NCBI GenBank assembly: GCA_014084085.1
Contig: NPFB01000119.1
Location: forward strand, 53,692 to 117,691
Length of the DNA stretch: 64,000 nucleotides
From: Hondaea fermentalgiana
Taxonomy: Eukaryota > Sar > Bigyra > Thraustochytrida > Thraustochytriidae
Direction: 5' to 3'
Under the pieces are notes generated by a model, which had not been told where the DNA came from, made no database searches, and saw only the letters and a program-made list of their open reading frames with translations. The position numbers and the translations under genes are program-made. This document shows positions 61,201-64,000 of the stretch, piece after piece. Positions within the stretch are counted from its first letter, which is position 1. Each line of letters starts with the position of its first letter.

Positions 61201-61437
61201 TGCATTTGCAAGAGCCTCGCTCGTGTCTTCGACCATGCGATACACGTTATTGAAGGCGCAGGGAGTCGAATAACTAGCAGAGCATGCTGGAAAAGCAGGT
61301 GCGAGACGCTCATCGTAAAAGCGAACAGGTCGCTGCGCATCCGCGCTGCCTGTGAAATACGCGAGCAAGACGAGGAGTGCTGCAACGACTTGGCCTGTCG
61401 CACCGCGTCGATGAAGCCTCATGCGAGACGAGCTCAT
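58246..61437 (-). CDS. Class C (GABA-B-like) GPCR with four Cache-like ectodomain repeats
   Basis: 1063 codons from ATG 61437 (alternative ATG 61422). A signal peptide fits residues 1-34 (GQVVAALLVLLAYF core, cleavage after ADA). Four extracellular repeats follow at ~50-205, ~210-362, ~372-517 and ~524-682. Each opens with a Cys-x3-5-[YV]-x3-Cys block (ACSASYSTPC; ACPTSVNRRC; CSVEYSESC; ACSAAYSAPC) and three end in a strand pair such as DYYFGAGFNH, EYYLVGGYR and SYVVLAGLAH, with GGGGWAKYDW and GGGWVELP in repeats 2 and 3; this is the pattern of Cache_2-type sensor domains. A Cys-rich EGF-like stalk lies at 689-732 (CADGCPANAYC, ARCECGF). Seven helices span ~758-1010: C833 (WACMAQPWFYGLGF) and C917 form the class C TM3-ECL2 disulfide pair, and WSVTDPLKF and KYLSLAMLGNLQVL are GABA-B-like. 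Short Ser/Thr/Lys tail. Ligand unknown. Confidence 0.85.
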   Translation of the reverse strand: MSSSRMRLHRRGATGQVVAALLVLLAYFTGSADAQRPVRFYDERLAPAFPACSASYSTPCAFNNVYRMVEDTSEALANAATNISAFASLVNSKSFNVDDGFGFAPFIFDADTMRCVANGRDATGFSNLTLEEMAAALGVSTVQDGLSDEILAASAAESDGWFKFNFVSEDYPDEPISFLGYAKGVDAFGHSYVVLAGLAHRLLPRMDIDACPTSVNRRCNIQNVRSLVGAVLYSAMAAETPAELREVWNEITFPRDNTYRDGSWYIFAFGFGDDFTSGAFAHTRSDWIRQTLYEISLLFVPDLTKQNGTVLHEQFRDAALGGGGWAKYDWTVSSTAAAQVKVSYVTGVKLFGNDYYFGAGFNHIRDPAAASSLCSTCSVEYSESCAIGNVLTLSAHAEVDVLTRIEANNLFVDINNATSEEFVMPGGFGVLIVDYASKTVMADTVDASRVGGGVAAAFAARRIGEVDASHENLKAKANAGGGWVELPGEEGFSNFVAFVNKISKDNKEYYLVGGYRRERAPVVEACSAAYSAPCSETNARALIGEIVTSIQLASSDAEMTSILGEINAGSVLVAPDFFPIVLDSDFNLVAHGDAAVHEAWNVSDPHLYTEFVQQVEAVSSLGNSFEADLRLNAFKVGGGAFKVSWNDAFGTSMEKIVVVQAARQVSVDDGNVETYYVLIMYVDAPAPALCADGCPANAYCTEANSIDGVPARCECGFYFTPMYSYTSNETCDSTFTHDMVMSCAVDEEKEGIGSVKSIARVLASMNCVFAFFCIVWTGLMRKHIIVKASQPALLVLVGVGTIVSSTTIFVMAIDDSEGPAAGDGYNDAANWACMAQPWFYGLGFAITYCSMIVKLQRVAKVFKNAAKMRKSRGVSLRRTLVSLAGLVCVELLILIIWSVTDPLKFVRPTLNPLNGACESPSSRMFITLVAVYHLSLLFYGAYLSYKCRKMNGVFAETKYLSLAMLGNLQVLLLALPVIVLTADDAETSMFIRAIAIFLNDFSTTALIFCPKMYFAVFGAPETSGAGGNVLTKASKASRGNGPTGSSVVGSTKVATTKGSTVVE

Positions 61438-62763
61438 TTGTTGCGCGAACGAACGGTGAAACAATTTTTGCCTTGCCTCAACGCAGAACAACGCCGTCGA
61501 AGCAACAAGCTTTGCCGCTTTGGTTCCCAAACTACGTCCGACTTGCAATTAATCTGTCTCGGTCTCAGAATTTATCGATTCATTCACGAACGAAATGTTC
61601 GTGAAACGGATTGCGGTCCGAAAAAGTTTTCCTTTTCCCTCTTCACTAGCCAGCTGCACGAACTCTTAGTTTTTGACACTCTCTCGGCGCTACGTTGTTG
61701 TACCGTATGATGTGTAGGTGCGTGCCTCCGTCTCTCGGTGTCTCTCTGATTTCTCCTGATCTGCATCCAACGACCCTCTTTTGGCTAAGGTTTGGCAGGG
61801 GACACCGCTCGCGGGCGAGGCTTGCACCGTGTTTGTTTTCGCGGTTCACTGCGGGCACAGCATCTTGTTAGCAATGAGATCATCACTTCCTGGCCAAAGT
61901 TTCCGTTCGACCGTGAGCGCCACGGTCATTTTCCTGGAACGAGGCGTATATACGCCCTCCTGCTAGCCACTCAGCTGGACTGAAGAACACGGAAAATCGG
62001 CCCGGGCCCGGAGCGCCAATTTGCCCCCGATTCCAAGAAAGGATCGCCTCCACGGAGCCACGGCCCAAGCGACCCACTCGGTGCATCCTTGGTTCCGTTG
62101 AACAGCCTGTCAGCGGCCTGAGCCTTACAGCCAGACTCACTGTCAGACTGCCAGCCAGCATTCTCCCGCGTGCAGGCTGCAAGAAGATTTTTTGGAGGGT
62201 GGGGTGGGGGGGGGTGCGAGGAGAGCCTGCCAGTGCCGGTCTGCCTGACTCTGAATTTTCGCCATCTCCATGGCCACTGCGCGCGCCAGAATTGCACCAT
62301 TGATGTGGCTGACTGTGAGACGAGAAACGGAGCGTCGGCCGATTGCCGGGTGCATTTGCATATAAAATGCAAAAATTGGAAGAATTCAATCGGAAACGGA
62401 ACCTTTTCTTCTACCCAAAACGAAACGGTTGCAAGTCCAAGGCCTCCAAGCCTAAAGTATACACCACCCGCCCAAGCAGTGAGACAGGACTCGGAGGCCG
62501 CCACTGGCCGGTAAAATCATCGTGGAGTTCGCTGCAGCTGGCTGCCTTTGAGAAAGAAAGACTGACAGGTGGTCGGGATCGATCGAGACAACGGATTCAA
62601 AAACCAGGCAAAACCAGGCAATAGCAAACCAGAGAGGAGAGCGAGCTTGCAGTCAACATTGATTAATTTGAGTAAGGAGTAAGCTCGAGCTGCACTCGAG
62701 GGACGCAGAGCCTACTTCGCGTTAGGCATCGCTGCCGAGGAATTATAAAAAGGTGAAGAAGTT
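61438..62763. promoter_or_regulatory. Spacer between the tandem GPCR genes
   Basis: 1.3 kb holding the GPCR gene 1 promoter and GPCR gene 2 3' end. ATTATAAAA at 62742-62750 lies 14 nt past the gene 2 stop. At about 62353-62375 an inverted repeat ATTTGCAT/ATGCAAAA encloses a TATAAAA box. A poly-G run lies near 62196-62215. No gene. Confidence 0.5.
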
Positions 62764-64000
62764 TTAACTTGGCGCAACAGCCGTAGTAACTGAGCCGTTC
62801 ACAGAGGGAATCGTTTGATTGATCGACTTGACCGTGGCGACGTTCGACTTGTTGTTCGACTTGCTGTGAAGCGCTGAAGTTCCTGTACCGGAGGAGTCGG
62901 GCGGGCCAAACATGGAAAAGTACATTTTCGGGCCGAAGATAAGCAGTGTCGTTGACAAATCATTCAGAAAAACGGCGATACTGCGAATGAAAATTGAGGT
63001 ACCCGCATCGTCTGCCGTTAAGATGATGACTGGAAGCGCCAGCAACAGAACCTGAAGGTTACCAATCATGGCCAAGCTCAAGTACTTTGTCTCTGCAAAG
63101 ACGCCGTTCACCTTGCGGCACTGGTAGCTCAAGTTTGCGCCATAAAAGAGAAGACTGAGATGGTAGGCCGCCAAGAGTCCGACAAAAGTTGACGCCAAAG
63201 GGCTCTTACACGAACCATTGAGAGGGTCCTCGTCAGGTCGCTCAAACTTGAGGGGGTCAATCACAGTCCAAAGCATGAGCAAGAGAACCTCCACCGAAAG
63301 GAGGCCGACCAAGAACATCAAGGTCACGCGGAGCGAGACGCCCTTGACCTTTTTCAGCGATGCCGCGCTCTTGAACACCTTGGCGACTCGGCGAAGCTTT
63401 ACAATCATACTGCAGTACGTGAGTGCGAATCCGAGGCCATAAAACCATGGCTGCGCCATGCAGGCAATGTTTGCCCGTGCGTTGGCCCCGCTGCCGGCAG
63501 GGCGACCGACGCTATCATCGATGGTCATCATGAAAATTGTGCTCGACGACACCATGGTACCAGCGCCCACAAGGACAAGTAGCATTGGTTGCGAGACTCG
63601 AACGATGGTGGTCTTGCGCATGGCGACCGTCCACGTGATGCAGAGCAAGGCAACGCCGAGGTTGAGCGAGCCGAGGGCCTGGGCAATACTCTTCACGCTA
63701 AGGATCGACATTTTCTCCTCATCTTCAATGCATGTCATTACGAGGGTGTTGGTGAAAGTGTTCGTGCACGCGCTTTCCTCCGTGCTGTTTTCATACTGCA
63801 CAGTATAGTAAAAGCCGCACTCGCAGCGAAGAGGGAGTCCCGTGCCATGATCGACGCAATATGCGTTTTCCGGGCATCCCGCGGAGCATAAGGTCGGGGC
63901 TGGTTCGTTAGAGAACATGGTGAGCACGTAGTACGTCGATTCGGATCCGCTGGCGGTAGGGCGTTTGGCAGCCTGTACAAAGATCACCTTGCTGGTGATT
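62764..64000 (-). CDS. Second class C GPCR of the tandem pair (5' end outside the window)
   Basis: 412 codons are visible; the frame is still open at 64000, so the N-terminal part lies beyond the edge. What is seen starts in the last sensor repeat (TYYVLTMFSNEPAP), then the Cys-rich stalk (CSAGCPENAYC, LRCECGFYY) and a full seven-helix domain. It shares with gene 1 the blocks ACMAQPWFYGLGFA, YCSMIVKL, VNGVFAETKYLSLAM, GNLQVLLLALPVI and LTADDAGTS, including both disulfide cysteines, so the two arose by tandem duplication. The cytoplasmic tail differs (Asn/Ser/Lys-rich, ending NGSVTTAVAPS). Presumably the missing part holds more Cache-like repeats. Confidence 0.85.
   Translation of the reverse strand, partial: ITSKVIFVQAAKRPTASGSESTYYVLTMFSNEPAPTLCSAGCPENAYCVDHGTGLPLRCECGFYYTVQYENSTEESACTNTFTNTLVMTCIEDEEKMSILSVKSIAQALGSLNLGVALLCITWTVAMRKTTIVRVSQPMLLVLVGAGTMVSSSTIFMMTIDDSVGRPAGSGANARANIACMAQPWFYGLGFALTYCSMIVKLRRVAKVFKSAASLKKVKGVSLRVTLMFLVGLLSVEVLLLMLWTVIDPLKFERPDEDPLNGSCKSPLASTFVGLLAAYHLSLLFYGANLSYQCRKVNGVFAETKYLSLAMIGNLQVLLLALPVIILTADDAGTSIFIRSIAVFLNDLSTTLLIFGPKMYFSMFGPPDSSGTGTSALHSKSNNKSNVATVKSINQTIPSVNGSVTTAVAPS

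Overview
The window is nuclear DNA from a single-celled eukaryote: three tRNA-Lys genes with Pol III terminators, spliceosomal introns in two conserved genes, and a full set of eukaryotic proteins (VPS50, SRP72, ADCK1-type kinase, WNK kinase, ArfGAP, codanin-1, PAN2, MCTS1, Pelota, class C GPCRs). Most genes are one uninterrupted ORF, coding DNA is GC-rich, genes often lie in divergent or convergent pairs, and spacers are long and full of simple repeats. This fits a protist such as a thraustochytrid/labyrinthulomycete stramenopile, but that placement is an inference and was not tested. Three runs of exactly 100 N (23191-23290, 41917-42016, 54948-55047) look like assembly gaps of nominal size.

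Layout. 1-7.9 kb: no convincing protein gene; three near-identical tRNA-Lys(CUU) genes on the minus strand inside a duplicated cassette, an AT-rich island near 6.4-6.7 kb, and short duplications. 7.96-18.5 kb: lipocalin/FABP-like gene (-), VPS50 (+), SRP72 (-), ADCK1-like kinase (+). 18.5-24.7 kb: gene-free, repeat-rich. 24.7-32.4 kb: WNK kinase (+), alkyltransferase-like protein (-), an unrecognised 871-residue protein (-). 32.4-37.7 kb: gene-free, repeat-rich. 37.7-57.7 kb is gene-dense: WD40 protein (-), ArfGAP (-), codanin-1-like (+), SPICE1-like coiled coil (+), PAN2 (-), MCTS1 (+, one intron), tail-anchored FAD oxidoreductase (-), Pelota (+, one intron), small IQ-motif protein (-). 58.2-64 kb: two tandem minus-strand class C GPCR genes, the second cut by the window edge.

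Most genes are housekeeping and functionally unrelated, though PAN2, MCTS1 and Pelota (mRNA deadenylation, non-canonical initiation/recycling, ribosome rescue) lie within 10 kb. The most notable system is the tandem receptor pair. The complete member has a signal peptide, four extracellular repeats resembling Cache-type small-molecule sensors, a Cys-rich EGF-like stalk and a GABA-B-like seven-helix domain, an order that recalls animal GPR158 but with a multiplied sensor. Other points of interest are a non-catalytic alkyltransferase-like DNA-repair protein with a long N-terminal extension, the unknown 871-residue protein, a recurrent TTATAAAA element downstream of genes and a CCTAGGCCTA motif in promoter spacers.
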